Shown in pieces: positions 45,857 to 58,040 of a DNA stretch of 58,126 bases. Every line of letters starts with the position of its first letter. Position 1 is the stretch's first letter. Origin of the DNA: Hypsibius dujardini (lineage: Eukaryota; Tardigrada; Eutardigrada; Parachela; Hypsibiidae); contig LRSR01012132.1 in assembly GCA_001579985.1 (NCBI GenBank), positions 1 through 58,126 on the forward strand. The letters run 5' to 3'. Position numbers and translations under genes: made by a program. The notes beneath the pieces were generated by a model. It was not told the origin of the DNA. It worked only from the letters and a program-made list of their open reading frames with translations, and did no database searches.

Positions 45857-45958
45857 ACTTACGACAGACAGACACAGAGACAGATAGAAACATAAAAACA
45901 CGCATATACAGACAGACAGACAGACAGACACAGACACAGACAGGCAGACAGACAGACA
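45857..45958. repeat. (ACAG)n array
   Basis: Short, interrupted tetranucleotide array. Confidence 0.85.
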
Positions 45959-46573
45959 TATAGGCACATGGACATCATCACACAGACACAATCTGGATTC
46001 ACCCTTAATCATCGTATGTGATCAGCCTTCACTCCGGCCGGACTTATCTTCCACCGTCACGGCGACCCTCCCTTACCCGAAACGAGTTCCAGCCCCTACC
46101 CCTTTCTCCTGTCGTTTGCCTGTGCCATCCGATAAACACTCATTTGTCTTGATACCAAGCCCTGAGTGGCCGACTGGTACATCCATCGGAGAACGATGAT
46201 TTCGGCTACCCTGCAGAAGTTCCCATCTGCCTCTATAAGTCTCTCCCCGACTTTCGATCTTCTGCGAGGCTCACTATTCTGCCTGTGGAATACGGTTTTC
46301 TGTTTTTCCGTCTACCCATCCAGGATCTTCTTTGGCCCACCATGTCTGCTATGTCAGTCGGTCTTCCTGCTTTTACCGCATAAATCAGGGTGACGATCTG
46401 GCTTCACGCCTTCCTGTAGCACTAATCGGGCTTCCGTCTAATATTCCTCTGACCGACTGGCTGGCAGTAGCATACATGGCTATTAAATGTATTCACCGGT
46501 CCGGCTCAAGTCAGTAATATATGTAAAGCAAAAAATCTGGGGAAAAGGCTTCCCACTCAGACTACAGCACAAG

Positions 46574-47318
46574 TTAAACCTGAGCGAAAGCTCTATATAA
46601 AACAATTGGTCCTTCCAGGATGCGAATTTCGGCTTCGGTGTTGGCCGGTAGCAGCCAGACGGTGCCCTTTTCAATGTTCTCTTCGGCGATGGAGCACTTG
46701 GCGCTGCCGGTCAGGCAGAGTAGTATACTGGCTGATCCCAATTCCGGCAGGGTGTAGATGGCATTTGCGTCAGGTATCTGTGAACACAACAACCCTAATT
46801 TCACATCCTCCCTCAGCCAAGTCAGGATGGAAAGCCGTCGGTACCTCTGTTCGGGCAACACCGAACTCCGACACGGGTGGAAGGTAGTAGGAAGTCCACA
46901 CGTCGTCGTTGTCGTGGGTCAAGGGGAATTTGTAGTCTTCTCCTGGGCCTTGAGAGTAGTCAACGTACTCGGTGAGGACATCCACGTCGCGAAACTTGGG
47001 AGTCAGACCGGCCCGCACCACGTTGTCAGAGTTCGCCATGACTTCCACGCAATCTGGAGACAGAGGGAATAATCAACATGTCACCAAAAACAATGAAGAA
47101 ACATTCGAATTATATATTAGAAAAGTGAGCAGACAGACATGGAAGCAGCCGGATGGAAAGATAGGTCGACAGACTGGCAGACAAGACAGACAGGCAGGCA
47201 AACATGCAGACAGACAGACACATAGAGAGACAGACAAACAGACAAACAGGCAGGCAGGGAGGCAGGCAGGCAACAGACAGACAGACAAACAGGCAGGCAG
47301 ACAGACAGACAAGAAGGC

Positions 47319-47357
<39 letters not shown>

Positions 47358-48022
47358 CAGGCAGAGAGACAGACAGACAAGCAGGCAGAGAGACAGAGAG
47401 ACAGACAGACAAGTCAAAAAATTAGAATATAGAAGGAACAGACATCGATGCTTTCTCCACAAACCTCCTTTCAAGTAAGCATGAGGGTTATTGGGTCCCA
47501 GGAAAATCGCCTCTCCAGGTTGCAGGATGATATGATTCATAAAGAACACACAGAAGCATCCGACATCGCCGGGGAATTCCTCCCACAGTTGCAGAAATAT
47601 GTGGCCATGTTCTTGAAACAAATTTTTATGATCCGTGCCTGTAAGCAAAAATTATTAGCGTATCGTGCATGTTGCCTGTTGTGAAGAGAAAGACATTCCA
47701 AAATCTGCAACGTACTCATGGCTTTGAAATACTTGAACAGGTTGGTTCCTTGAGTCAATAGAGTAGCGTGGTCGGCTTGCATGAGAGTGGTAAATGCCAT
47801 CTTCAGCGCTTTTAACTGATCATCCTGGATCGGGCCCGTCATGCCCTTCTCCACTCTGACGCATGTCTCCTCGCCCAGGACAGCGCGCAATTCCGGAATC
47901 ACTAAAAAAAAACACTGATAAATTCAGTTGTTAGCCAAACAGTGCTCCCACTCTTCTGTCTGTCAAGTGTCTCTGATCTACATATCTGCCTGTCTGCCCG
48001 CTGGTTGGTTGGTCGGTCTGCC

Positions 48023-48057
<35 letters not shown>

Positions 48058-49802
48058 TGTCTGGCTGTATCTGTCTGTCTGTCTGGCTGAGCAGAGAATG
48101 AGACAACTGACCCAGACATGGTCGAACTCACTTCGTATAAAGTTCAAAATCTCAATGAGCGGCCGAAATCCAATCAGCGCCTGGAACGGCGTCAGGGCGA
48201 TGGCCAGTTCCGGTTTATGATTCGAGTCCGGATAGTTCTTCGGATCGCGTTTGTGCAGTTGTTCGGCGTGCTCCTGTGATGGGAAGACGATAGTCGTAAC
48301 AAATACAGCTGAGTAAATACCACTCAAACAGTGACGCAACACGATTTCCGCTGTCGGAAGCATTTGCGGTTGGATGGACGACAAAATATCGCCCTGCAGA
48401 GACATCTCACTACCGTCCGTACCTTGGTCGGATGCATCTGAATGGAGAGCGCCTTGTTGATGGAGAGAACTTTGAAGAGAAACGGCAGGCCATTCTCACC
48501 GCCGAATCTCTGAATAAGTGCGTCGCCCAACAAGTAAGTATTCTTCTCGAGATAGTCCGACAGCAGATGACCTTTATTGCCGGGAAGGAGGACGTAGCAC
48601 GGTCCTTTCGGGTGCGTTCCCATCCACAACTACACGAGAAAACACACACACATAAAGAAAAGAAAATTAATTAGTCAGACGTTAAACACTAAAATAAATC
48701 AACTCAAATAAGCAATTGCAGATAGACCCTGCGGCCTTTGATCGAGTAGTTCGAGGTTTACGTCATTTCAGATAATGAAGAAAGTCTGTCCGACTCACAC
48801 AGGCCCACTCATTAAAAAGACTAACAGAAACGGTTGTTTAGAGTTGTGATCTATCATTACACTGACTGACTGACTGACTTGCAAGTGAAAGACGTGGCTG
48901 TTGCAGACTCACAGATAGCACTTCAGAGAGTTGAAGACACTAACCTCAGCGTATGGCTTTGAATCGTCGATTTTCTCATCGGTCGCTCCACTTTCCGCCA
49001 GCTGAGCGACCAGACTGCTCCTCCCCGGTTTGCCCCATTCGTACTTCTGCACGGAACAGATCAGTCGCAAAGCTAAAACGAGAGAAATAAAGATCAATTA
49101 TCATATATGTGGTCTCAATTTTACCCATCATCCATCCTTCAATCAATCAATCAATCGATTATTTCATCCATCCATCCATCAATCAATCAATCAATAGCAC
49201 CAGCCAAGTAACAATTGGTTGCAATTTAATCCCGTGCCCAACATCGTACCAAAAGCCATCATTCAACAAGCAACCTAAAAGAACCTAATGAAAAAGAAAA
49301 TCACATATCGAACTTCGTTGTTTTGAGAACCAGAAAATGAAATTGCTTCATATGCCAACGGAAGAAAGTCCATTCGGTCAATCAATCAAGCAATCAACGA
49401 GCGCAAATACAGAACGAATGTGGAATGGGTTGCCCAATCAAGCAATCAACGAACGCAAATACAGAACAAACGTGAAACGGGTTGCCCAATCAAGCAATCA
49501 ACGAAGGCAAATACAGAACGAACGTGAAACGGGTTGTCGTAGCGATAAAATTACCGTAGAATCAATCGCCCCCTTTCACGATTTGTTGTCTCCCAGTCTA
49601 AATAAACAGACAATCCCTTGAGTGACTTACCCCTAATTTCATCCTCCATATTTCCGTCTGAAACAGCGGCAGGTGGAGGCTTCTGCATCATACGCACTGC
49701 GGGACTGGCACACGGACTGGTAGACTCGTCCAGCAAATCTTTCACCTTCTGATTGACATTCTTCACCGCGCCGAAAAACTTGCTTTTGATGCTTTCCGAC
49801 AT
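46574..49802 (-). CDS. MPI: Mannose-6-phosphate isomerase (type I)
   Basis: Eight minus-strand exons with matching phases, 49802-49631, 49072-48945, 48629-48423, 48273-48132, 47901-47716, 47638-47465, 47053-46845 and 46777-46574, give 473 residues. The enzyme interconverts fructose-6-phosphate and mannose-6-phosphate using zinc, the entry to GDP-mannose and N-glycosylation. Family motifs in order: [25 protein letters not shown], the zinc ligands in [48 protein letters not shown], then the zinc histidine in [20 protein letters not shown] and [11 protein letters not shown]. The C terminus ([21 protein letters not shown]) also matches. The first exon adds about 55 residues before the conserved core ([20 protein letters not shown]...), making it longer than human MPI (423). 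A TTTCTCTCTGAACAG acceptor ending at 49856 suggests that the first coding exon starts at 49855, with an upstream non-coding exon. Confidence 0.94.
47155..47412. repeat. (ACAG/GCAG)n array in MPI intron 6
   Basis: Long tetranucleotide array, purest at 47300-47360. Confidence 0.9.
47958..48090. repeat. (CTGT)n array in MPI intron 4
   Basis: CTGT array, purest at 48018-48060. Confidence 0.9.
49383..49538. repeat. 52-bp minisatellite, three units, in MPI intron 1
   Basis: CAATCAAGCAATCAACGA starts at 49383, 49435 and 49487, exactly 52 bp apart, each followed by GCAAATACAGAAC and GGGTTG. Confidence 0.9.
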
Positions 49803-50166
49803 GGTCGTACGTGTGTGTGCGAGCCTGTGTGTACACCGTACAACCGGTTGACAAACTGTTCAGAGAGAAAAAGTGATAAGAAATCAGACAATCACGTGAT
49901 TCATGCAATAAAATTTATGACTAATGACCGTCCCGGGGGCAGGAGGGAAAGATCAAACAGTGCGCTTACTTTATTGTTTGAAAACGGGGGCCGCAAAGGT
50001 CCGAACAATCACTGCAGCTGTAATAAACCGCGAAAAAAGGTGATACAGGGGAGTGAAATTCGGTATGAGCACAGGCAGGTAGAAATGGGATTGTGCTGGA
50101 CTGTGGCATGTGTTAAACAAGGACTCGTTTCTATGTTCAGCTGATCAAATCCGATAGAAAGCTCAC

Positions 50167-50336
50167 CTTGTGTTTAGAGCTTCTTTTGGGGTCCACCTGG
50201 CTCGGAATCACGGGCCTCTTTGTTCGGACCTTGCTGAGTGGCACTCCGTGATGCTTCGTGGTCGTGGCAACCGGAAAAATCCGATCGCAGGTAGACGGTG
50301 AAAGGATTTCAGTGTGTTCGAGGTGATGGAAAGAAT
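50167..50336 (-). other. Candidate 5' non-coding exon of MPI
   Basis: On the minus strand a good acceptor (AATATTTTTTAG) and a strong donor (CACAAG then GTGAGC) bound this 170-bp segment. One frame is open, but its end phase does not fit the next acceptor at 49856 without a stop. It is therefore more likely 5' UTR than coding. It could instead be an exon of an unknown small gene. Confidence 0.35.
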
Positions 50337-50639
50337 CTAAAAAATATTCGAGCGAGTTGGCAGCTCTGTGTGACGTAAGCACGTTGCCCTAAATGGACAC
50401 AACATCCTTTCGACCGCAAACTGGCTCCAGTGGCTCACCATGGATGCGTGGTTTAATGGCAAACCAATTGGGTCAAAATTCCCCTGGGGTAATATTGGGC
50501 AAAGAGGCGGAGATAGGGTGCAGCCACGTTTAAATTTCCGACTGCAATAGAAAAAAATCTCCGTGTCATCTCACGAAAATATTTCTTTCCGGATTGTTCC
50601 CCTGCATTCCGGATCAAGGGACCACTGGCTTTTCGAATC
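50337..50639. promoter_or_regulatory. Shared divergent promoter region of MPI and KRTCAP2
   Basis: About 300 bp separates the putative MPI first exon on the minus strand from the KRTCAP2 start on the plus strand. No TATA box is clear. The assignment rests on geometry alone. Confidence 0.4.
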
Positions 50640-51896
50640 ATGGGTATTTGCTCTATTTTATCGGTATCCGAGACGGTTGATAAAGTTGTGTTTTTGCAGC
50701 GGTGTCAGCCGGGACCTCGGCGTTGATCGCCACGACGCTTTCCATTCTGCTCCTCGGGGGAATGCAGATTTTCAAGGCGCAGCTGGCGAGCACCCAGCTC
50801 GGCACGCTGCTTGGTGGATTTCTCGCATCGCAACTCTTTGTCCTGCTGCTGACGGTACGGGCTTCGGAGATGCATTGACATTTGTTTTCAATGCGGAGAC
50901 AAATCTGGACGAAATTTAGATTTATTTCGTTTACCTTGATTTGTTGTTTTCATTGCAGGCGGTGTCCAACTTTGAAATGAGCACATTCGGGGAGGGTTTC
51001 CAGGCCAGAGTTTTCCCTGAAAGTAGGTTGCATTGCATGAGATTAGACAGAGTGTGTCGGTGTGTGTGTTTGCAGCAGACACCGAGTTTCCTGTTAAATT
51101 AGTCAATCCATCAATCAAGTCGGTTGCAGTTACTGTCGGTGAAATTCAATTGATTGATTGATTCGTATTAGTCGCTGATTGATGTATTGATGCGGTGCTT
51201 GTACATCTGGATTTGCTAGTGTTACTTTGACTCGCGGCTCGCGCCACCTCGATATCGGTTACTTTACGGTTCTTTACTGAAACGCATTTTCTTGTTTGAT
51301 TCAGAGTTTGGAAACTAATCAATTGACGGTTAATTTATAAAGATCAAATAGCGACTGTGTCTGAATTAGCGCTGACTGACCTGCTGCTTGTCTTTGCAGT
51401 TCTCTTCACCCTGCTGACGGCGCTGTTTGTCGCCGGGTCGGTTCATCGTGTCTGCGTCACAACTTGGTGAGTTCTTTTTTTGCACCATTGCGGGCTGGCT
51501 GTACGAGGGTTCCCGGAGGGCTCCCGGGGGTTCCCGAGGGTTCCCGCCCTGTTCCTTTTCTTATTCCGAGACATTGACAGTGATTGCCCAGTGACAAGGG
51601 AAAGGTCTGGGCAGGAATAGGCCCGATTCCTTGTAGGAGCAGTTTAAGAAAGATTGATTAGTTGGCTAGTTAGTCGTGGAATAAACTTTCGATTGACTGT
51701 ACGTTGCGGTGGGAATTGTGAAAGCAGTTAATTATTGACTCTCACCCGTTAATTAATCTCACCCGTTGTTTGTACTCTTCCTTGCAGCTTGATATTCTCC
51801 CTGATATCGCTGTACTACCTGAACAAGATGTCCACGGTGTCCTACGGTGGTTCTCAGCAGTCGCATTCCCAGGGACTGAAGAAGAAGAAGTTTTAA
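50640..51896 (+). CDS. KRTCAP2: KRTCAP2, oligosaccharyltransferase complex subunit
   Basis: Five exons, 50640-50643, 50700-50854, 50959-51022, 51400-51466 and 51788-51896, with matching phases, give 132 residues (human 136). KRTCAP2 is a small ER membrane subunit of the STT3A oligosaccharyltransferase, where it helps dock the enzyme to the translocon. The protein starts MAVSAGTSALIATTLSILLL and continues GGMQIFKAQLAST, AVSNFEMSTFGEGFQARVFP, TLLTALFVAGSVHRVCVTTC and LIFSLISLYYLNKMST, ending in a lysine-rich LKKKKF. These are the family's hydrophobic segments and the conserved SVHRVCVTTC. The coding part of exon 1 is only ATGG, split from the rest by a 56-bp intron. I chose it because it restores the conserved N terminus in frame. 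The C-terminal KKxx-like lysines suit ER retention. Confidence 0.93.
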
Positions 51897-52310
51897 TCAC
51901 CGGACTTTGCGCCGCTACTTAACTCTGTTCGTGGAATTGCTTCATCTTGCGCGGAAACGGTCTCCGATCGGTTGACACTCTCTGTATTGGATCGGGATTT
52001 TCCGCAGAGCCCCATCCGTTTCCATTCTCGCATCACACACATTTCCGCGTCAGTGAAATCCTTTTCACTCTTTCTCCTGAGGTTTTTTATTGAAGTTTTA
52101 CCCGCTGCACGCAAGGGCGTTTGTCTGAAAGACCACTCGCAAACATAATATCCATTTCAGTTATTAATCGACCTTGTTTGCCCAATGGCCAAGTTTCTGG
52201 AATCGCGCAATTCTGAACAAACATTGGCACAAACACAGGCAGACATTCTACGGCCTCAATGTGATGCTTTACAACACGGTAGTCATCGGGGCAGGTTACT
52301 TTGACTGACT

Positions 52311-52530
52311 GTTTGTCTACCTGCTACCTGTCTGTCTGTATGTTCACCTGCTGCCTGCCTGCTGTTGGATTGCCTGACTGTCTCTTTGTCTGTCTATCTA
52401 TCTAAATAACTGTCTGTCTGTATGTCTGCCTGCTGTCTGTCTGCCTGCTGTCTGTCTTTCTATCTAGACAACTGTCTGTCTGTAATGTGTGTCTGTCTGT
52501 ATGTGTGTCTTACTGCCTGTCTGTTACCCA
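52311..52530. repeat. Degenerate (CTGT/CTGC)n array
   Basis: CTGT tetramers with internal near-duplicates of CTGTCTGTCTGCCTGCTGTC. Confidence 0.85.
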
Positions 52531-53672
52531 GTCTATCTTTGACCTTCTGATCAAGGTCGAATGGACGCACACTCACTGCTGCATTAACGAATGGCCGGTG
52601 CAATCTGTGATCGAGCAACATCATTATTAGCTTACTCAGTGGCTACTGGAACCACTCCTTGAAATCGCTCTGTTCTGCTTGAGCTCTCCCGTTCGCTGAA
52701 CCCCAGCCTCAACATGTTGTCGAATGGTCGGGAAGGAAGAGGCGCGACGCGGAAGATCCCTGCTGCACAAACACCGCGTGCGATTCCGCTTGACCGCAGC
52801 GACTGCCCCGCTTTTTTTCCCATTCATGCTTCTTTGATTTTGTTTGTGTTCCCCTCCTCCCTCCCTCCCCTCTCAAGAGGACGGCGGAGTGGTGAGGTTT
52901 TTAAGTGAAACCCAACCAAGCGGAAAAGGCGTATGTGTCTGTGTCTGCGTGTGCGTCTGTATGTCTGTGCGTGGTGGATAAGCGGAGACGGATTTTACTA
53001 GAACACTCAATACATTGAGAAGGATTTTTTCGGATGCGCATCCCCGAGATTACTCTTGTCCGGTATGTAATCCACACTACAATACGGAGTTCGCCGCCGC
53101 GATTTTGATCGATCCGTGGTGGAAGAGCAGGGCGTTTAATGCGTCCTTAAAAGAGCTGGTTTATTGCGTGCTGTAGTGTGTCAATTTCCCCGTTTTCATA
53201 TAGTCATACCCGCCGGTAGAGGGCGCCACGCTCACTCTTACTGTAAAATTAATCTATTTCCTATCCAAATTGTATATGTACTACTTTCATACTTTATTAT
53301 ATAATAATGTATGATAGTAATGATAATATTAAACAGTCTACAATCCACTCACATGGGATGTGAATGAGCGGTAAAGAGGGAAGCAAAAGAGGTCGTCAAA
53401 ACAACATCCCCATGTGTGTCTGTGCAATCGAGAGGTCCTTGAGCTTGACGTCCGAGCGCATTGAGCCTAGGCAAGTTGAGCAGCGCCTATTTGGGGAGCG
53501 AGTTGTCTGGTGTATCAAATGGCGTCAAAAGAACTTGAGCCCTTCAGCCTTGAATCTTTTTTTAATGTTAATAACTACGCCGTTACATGCTGCTGTTGAT
53601 ACGGGGCTAGGAGATAAGGTATTAGGTTGCCGCTTTGAATGGGCTAGACCACTTGAAACTGCACGAACTCTT

Positions 53673-53792
53673 ACTTCCACAAAACCGCTTTTATGTAAGA
53701 CACAGTTCTTTACAGACACGTTTGCCACATGAACTTCCACAAAACCGCTTTTATGTAAGACACAGTTCTTTACAGACACGTATGCCACATGA
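53673..53792. repeat. 60-bp tandem duplication
   Basis: 53673-53732 and 53733-53792 are identical except for one base (TTTGCC against TATGCC). Confidence 0.95.
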
Positions 53793-54322
53793 TTGAATGA
53801 GGGATGGATGGGGGCATGAACCCTCCATAGCTGTAGGATAAACGCCTTTTCTTTAGCAAGGAACTGTAAATACAGTCAGAAATACAATCAATTGGAGGAT
53901 TGAGAATTTAATAAAAATAATAAAGCAGAATTGAGAATTCAATAGAAAAAAATAAAAATAAAATAAAAAAATAAAAAAAACTGAAAACTGGTGATTCAAA
54001 AAAAAATTAAAGTTCCGTCCCATCTGTGCATTGGATAATAGGATTGAGTGGTAATTCCTCGTACTGTAGCTCGGTAAGGCGAGACCACATGCGTTCTAGG
54101 AATTCAAGTATTCTATGACAGGAGGTCCTCTTTCCAGGAAAATAAATCAACGATACAGCATGCGTTATCTTAACAGTACATCTCAACCCTGGAAGTGCTG
54201 GCAGGAGGGATGTAAGCAAGAGAGAAACAAAATCTCAGCGTGGTCGTCGGTGCTCCACATTTCCGGTTTCATCTCTCCTCCTCCGGCTTGTGGGACTCTG
54301 CATTTCACCGCATACCGGCATA

Positions 54323-54565
54323 CCATCCGTCCCCTGGACCGCCCATCCGTCTCCTGAACGGGCCATCCGTCCCCTGGACCGCCCATCCGTCTCCTGAACG
54401 GGCCATCCGTCCCCTGGACGAGCCATCCGTCCCCTGGACAAGCCATCCGTCCCCTGGACGAGCCATCCGTCCCCTGGACGAGCCATCCGTCTCCTGGACC
54501 GGCCATCCGTACCCTGGACGGGCCATCCGTCCGTACCCTGGACGGGCCATCCGTTCTCTGGACGG
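54323..54565. repeat. 20-bp minisatellite, about twelve units
   Basis: CCATCCGTCCCCTGGACSRG-type units with 20-bp spacing, with variants CTCCTGAAC and TACCCTGGAC. One unit near 54526 is extended by a few bases. Confidence 0.9.
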
Positions 54566-55337
54566 CCGACTTCACCGTCTTCACCGCCTGTTGACTGAGA
54601 CTGTTTTCCACTAAACTAAGAGCCCCGCCGTCGTCCCGAAGGTCCTCTCAAGTCCAGGCTTGGTCTCACGCGAAACGCACGTGCGACACGTTTGACATTT
54701 GACTCTTCCTTGGGTACACTCACGCGAAGAACAAATCACCCTTTTGCACGTACAGAGATCTACGCACGCACGTACGATCGCGCGGTTTCGCAAAAGAATT
54801 CCCTGTTGCGCTTTCGTTCTTGCCTCAAGCTATTCAGCAACAATTCCCGTATAGTTTATAACTCCGTGAGACTGGAGAATAAACTGTTCTTGGCCCTATT
54901 CCGTACAGAAATGAATTTCGAATCGCTTAGCATGGAAAAAAAGGAATTTTTCGGGGATCAGGCCGGCGGAGCCATGAGCCGATCTTCCAAAACTACCCTC
55001 AAAATTTTAGTCCCTTTCGAGAAGCTCCGCCCCTTGACGTCTGAAAACTTTCTCACTCGTGTCAATCGATTCTGGCTTAAATTGTGAATGGGAAAGTCTC
55101 AAGAAACTTTATTCCGATAATATGTGTTGAGCTCCAGTTTTTTGTTCGCAATGGACTTCTCGTAAATGTTTAAATCATAAAAAATCATCTCTTTTCGCTG
55201 TTGAAAAAAAAGCATACATGGATGTGTTTGTTAGTGCACTTAAAAGAAATCTATTTTCCTCATTACGGAAGATAGCCGGATGTTCATGACTGACATGTAC
55301 CGCCGTTCATTACGGCCACCGGATGCAGATTTAAAGG

Positions 55338-55460
55338 GTTCGTGTGTCTGTGTCTGTGTCTGTGTGTCTGTGTGTCAGTGTGACTGTATCTGTGTCTGTG
55401 TCTGTGTCTGTGTCTGTGTCTGTGTCTGTGTCTGTGTCTGTGTCTGTGTCTGTGTCTGTG

Positions 55461-55494
<34 letters not shown>

Positions 55495-55495
55495 G
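55338..55495. repeat. (GTGTCT)n then (CTGT)n array
   Basis: Hexanucleotide GTGTCT units pass into CTGT units at about 55462. Confidence 0.95.
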
Positions 55496-56582
55496 GATCA
55501 TTCTCGGGAATGGTCTCTCAGATCGTGGTCTCTCTCTCTCTTTCTCGTGTGAACAGACTGTCCTCCGCACCAGCAGTTGTGTTGCTCTTTCCGTGTGGCG
55601 GGGTGAACTCTGATAGGGATGAAAATATAAATAATATATATTTAGATTTGGGTGGAATTTTTCGTTACATATGTCCTCTGCGCCAAGGGAAGAAGTGATG
55701 TCGTCGGAGTCGCGTCGATCACGTCAGACGCGTGATAAGCTCCGCTAGCTACGTGTACACACATGCTAAAAGACAAACTGGAACTAACGATGTGTGCTGC
55801 AGGAATTTGTGTTTTGAATATATGGGCTGGAAAATTGATGAAGCTGTCGCGAGAATCCGGCAAGCGACAGAGAGTTTTGACGGCCGGGAAAGATGTTTTT
55901 CATTAACCGGAATACCGATTAAAATTGCACTATTCCTATGCCGACAACCAGATGGGTGGAAAATGCCATTGTTCGAGTTATTATTATTAGTACCGATTCA
56001 TCGCGAATTTGGTCTTTAATCCCAAGACGTTTGGTCAACTTTTCCCAAAAGCCGAATAAAAAATTCCTTTCTATAAATTTAGTTTAAAATCCGGTAATTT
56101 GCTCAACCGGTCTTAATTGTTTATTTAAATACAATATACTGCAACTCTCATCATTCTAGCATGAAGCTGAAATGTCCAGGGGTTGAAATGTCCAGGGTTT
56201 GAAATGTCTAGAGGTTGAAATGTTCAGGGTCTGAAATGTCTGAGAAAACAGTTGACTCGGTCGGCGTCCATGTCTGTACCATTAAATATTATATTTTTAA
56301 TTACTATATAATATAATAATATATGTATAAATTGTTAATTGAAAATCATAATAATATTTTTTTTGTAATTCTATGCCAAGGAGATCAAATTATTCAAGAC
56401 ATTCATCCCATTGCAGATCCGTTCTGTCAGAAGGTGCAACCCAGTGATCGGTTGAGAAGTAACGCGAAATTGAAATTGATAATACAAGGAAAGAGCAAGT
56501 GAAAACACGCACTTGAACTCCTTCTTTGTTCTTCTGACATAATCATTGAGATGGAGGCTTGGCTGCAGCGTGTGTGGGGCTT

Positions 56583-56613
56583 CTTCCGGTTCGCCATAAA
56601 TGGCACTTCCGGT
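56583..56613. promoter_or_regulatory. Two ETS-type sites, possible promoter
   Basis: CTTCCGGT at 56583-56590 and ACTTCCGGT at 56605-56613 lie 22 bp apart in a CpG-rich stretch (to about 56700). Paired ETS sites of this type are common in animal housekeeping promoters. The gene served would lie outside the window or is unrecognised. Confidence 0.3.
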
Positions 56614-57154
56614 TGCGCCGAGCCACGCCGCTCATCTCCGCTCGACCGCAAACGAGCGCGTCTTGATTTTCTCCCGGCCGCCGAGAAACAAGGCGCGTCT
56701 TAGTTGAGTGACGCTTCTCAATGAGCCAACCTTCAAATTATCTCTTCGATTTTCTACTCTGTGGTTGGGCTCCGCCTAGCGAAACGTGACTGAAACGCGC
56801 AGACTGCTTCTCGGGCCAAACAATACCGGATAAGAGATGGGTGGGCGTGGATCTCCCGCCTATTTCGGCAAAATTAGTCCGTTCACCCGCCGCCCACTCG
56901 TCAAGCAAAGCGCCGTGGACCCTTAATTAATGCAGCAAATTTTGGGTAAATGTTTGATATCACATGTAAATCTGCATACATTACGTTTTTTAGATATACA
57001 AACAAAAAAAGCAGTTCATCGATGAGGGGCGAAAGATAAAATGTCGCGAGACTTCGTGCGGACAAAATCGATGTATGTACTGGTGTTCCCATGATACATG
57101 AGGAGAAGATGGCAAGAAGAATTTGTATCTGACGGGACCAATCACCATCCGCTC

Positions 57155-57192
57155 TGTGTCTGTGTCTGTGTCTGTGTCTGTGTCTGTGTCTG
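57155..57192. repeat. (TGTGTC)n array
   Basis: About six hexanucleotide units. Confidence 0.9.
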
Positions 57193-58040
57193 GATTGTCT
57201 GTTCTGTGTTGGTGTTTGCGCCAGTTTATGAATTCCTGACGATTTTGGTGTCTGTCGTTTCTAGAGACCAATAAGCTGCTTCAATTTTTTTTGGTATTGG
57301 GTTGATAGTGAGTGCTGATAGTGCCTATACTGTCAGTTTTAGTGAGATGGTTTTTGGTTTAAAAATGGATCAATAATCCTCGGAAGAGTCACGCTGTTGA
57401 CAAAATAATGTCATATGCGGAGCAATTTTTTGTAGATGAAACTGGAAAATTGTTTTACAGAAATTGAGACATTCCACTACGCCGCCGCCGTCAGTCACGG
57501 ACAAATTGTCCAGAGAAATCAGCGGTAATTTTCGTCCCACGTTAGTGACACTGCGGGGAGTGCTTTATCGCAGCTCTAAGTCGGGATGGGAAATTGCATG
57601 GCGGCTCCCTAGACCGCCATAACGAGATCATCTCGTTAATCGTACTTTCTGATCCCATCCCCCTTCCCTTCCCCCAGACGTCACTATTTGGTACCCAACC
57701 CATCATCTTCTCCAGTTTTTTCCCCCTCTTCGTTGAAACGCAGAAATTGATAGTCATTTTCTACAGCTGTTTATCCACGCGGTCCCATTGATTCCGCGTT
57801 TTGTTGAATGACCTTCTTTATGAATTCGGCTTAAATACTAATAATCTTACTGCTCGAAGTAGTGCTGATCAACACGGAAAAGGGTATCGATCGTGATTAA
57901 GGTCATCACCATGTCCTAGAAAGCAAAAAACGGATGCAAATCGCAAAAGACCCAAGCACAGACACTGACACGGAAAGAGATACAGGTACCCAAACAAAAA
58001 TATATACTCACGTGCATGCCTAAAGACAAAGCTACCGACA

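Larger units (their letters stand above)
43836..46573. other. 2.7-kb region between the convergent ends of Slingshot and MPI
   Basis: No recognised gene. Contains the 33-bp repeat at 43985-44100, the ATAT/GAGG dispersed repeat at 44346-44520, the perfect foldback element at 44635-44813, CGGA-type repeats at 45256-45402 and an ACAG array at 45857-45958. The 46000-46570 stretch shows nothing. Confidence 0.5.

Noticed and set aside
54183-54614. Overlapping ORFs on both strands with Gly-Asp-Trp or His-Pro-Ser-Pro repeats
   Set aside because: A 20-bp minisatellite with no stop in several frames; coding in all frames is not credible.
54692-55087. 131-residue ORF
   Set aside because: No recognisable domain, unconvincing composition and no supporting neighbours. 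Left unannotated.
55280-55613. ORFs of Val-Ser and Asp-Thr dipeptides
   Set aside because: Translation of the GTGTCT hexanucleotide array.
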